Assembly (NCBI RefSeq): GCF_026274175.1
Contig: NZ_JAPHNL010000079.1
Coordinates: forward strand, 1-64,000
Length of the DNA: 64,000 nt
Origin: Streptomyces beihaiensis
GTDB taxonomy: Bacteria; Actinomycetota; Actinomycetes; Streptomycetales; Streptomycetaceae
Reading direction: 5' to 3'
A model generated the notes under the pieces. It did no database searches. It was not told the origin of the DNA and saw only the letters and a program-made list of their open reading frames with translations. Numbering within the stretch: the first letter of the stretch is position 1; every line of letters starts with the position of its first letter. The translations under genes were made by a program, and so were the position numbers. Positions 63,725-64,000 of the stretch are shown here, piece by piece.

Positions 63725-64000
63725 TCAGGCCCCGCCGCGCTCCTCGCGGATACGGGCGACGACCTGGGCCGCCGTCTCCCGTACGGCCTCCGTCTCGGTC
63801 AGGAAGTGCCAGTAGTCGGGGTGGCGTCCCTGGAGGCCCGCGACGGCCCGGTCGAGGCGGCCCACGGAGTCGTCCAGCGGACGGGCGTGGCGGGGCTCGG
63901 GCGTGGTGCGGCCCGCCATGGCCAGACGCTGAGCGTCACGGATGGCGAACCGGGTGCGGTCGATCTCCTGCTGCGGGTCCTTGGCCACGGCGTCGAGCCG
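63725..64000 (-). CDS. Hypothetical protein, C-terminal part
   Basis: The frame stays open to the window edge (RLDAVAKDPQQEIDRTRFAI, RDAQRLAMAGRTTPEPRHAR, HPDYWHFLTETEAVRETAAQ), so the start probably lies outside. A GTG at 63988 could give an 87-residue protein but has no Shine-Dalgarno. Charged and helical, with no membrane segment. Not recognised. Confidence 0.55.
   Translation of the reverse strand, partial: RLDAVAKDPQQEIDRTRFAIRDAQRLAMAGRTTPEPRHARPLDDSVGRLDRAVAGLQGRHPDYWHFLTETEAVRETAAQVVARIREERGGA

Overview
The window looks like a chromosomal segment of a Streptomyces species. The DNA is very GC-rich with strong third-position GC. GTG and TTG starts are common and many genes overlap by 4 bases (ATGA/GTGA). 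It holds actinomycete marker genes: fasR-fabD-fabH-acpP-fabF, homodimeric aceE, and DUF3145, DUF3052, SCO2400-type and Ter families. From memory the gene order resembles the S. coelicolor SCO236x-SCO244x region. No database search was possible, so every family call rests on motifs, length and context.

Layout. 1-1.4 kb: a malonyl-CoA synthetase (matB) with an in-frame Ser-Gly minisatellite, divergent from a FadR-type GntR regulator. 1.7-16 kb: an oxidative sugar-catabolism region. An IclR regulator, an SMP-30 lactonase and a GH51 arabinofuranosidase lie on the + strand. Facing them is a minus-strand operon for an enolase-superfamily sugar-acid dehydratase, a zinc dehydrogenase, a U32-like protein, a ChvE-type ABC sugar importer and a secreted aldose epimerase. 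A secreted S53 protease sits between them. One GTTCGAnATTTCG-like sequence lies before the IclR gene, the dehydratase and the U32-like gene, which suggests a single IclR regulon.

16.2-22.4 kb: accessory DNA. A zinc-ribbon membrane protein is followed by a tight four-gene operon (17056-21728): a Pro-rich surface protein, a PrsW-like membrane protein, a small exported protein and a 758-residue membrane-anchored exported protein. The last contains an HAE...CxxC signature of the cytidine-deaminase fold, in a patch with GC content far below the rest of the window. A broken IS630 transposase follows. This is the best candidate for an undescribed system.

22.4-31.6 kb: a MarR/oxidoreductase pair, Ohr, small membrane proteins, an ASCH protein, a TetR regulator divergent from a GH3 beta-glucosidase, a second aldose epimerase and an SGNH lipoprotein. 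31.9-37.6 kb: DUF3145 and the type II fatty-acid synthase cluster under FasR. 37.7-49.6 kb: pirin, an MMPL exporter, a serine hydrolase, a MerR/aldo-keto reductase operon, a DUF4429 protein, an alpha/beta hydrolase, a TetR/MFS exporter pair, an I36-type inhibitor and a potassium channel. 49.6-53.9 kb: aceE, a DUF3052 protein and peroxiredoxin AhpE.

54-63.1 kb: a Ter stress-response island. Three TerD-family proteins, a TerC/DUF475 membrane protein and a TerA-like protein are followed by a tightly coupled operon for a citrate-lyase-like TIM barrel, a four-module PRTase-TRSP-StiP-PELOTA fusion and a HAD phosphatase. This matches the pathway predicted in the literature for a nucleoside-like metabolite. 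The window ends with a DUF4383 membrane protein and the C-terminal part of a hypothetical gene running off the edge.

Minisatellites with 7-19 bp units are unusually common, both between genes and as in-frame low-complexity protein segments.
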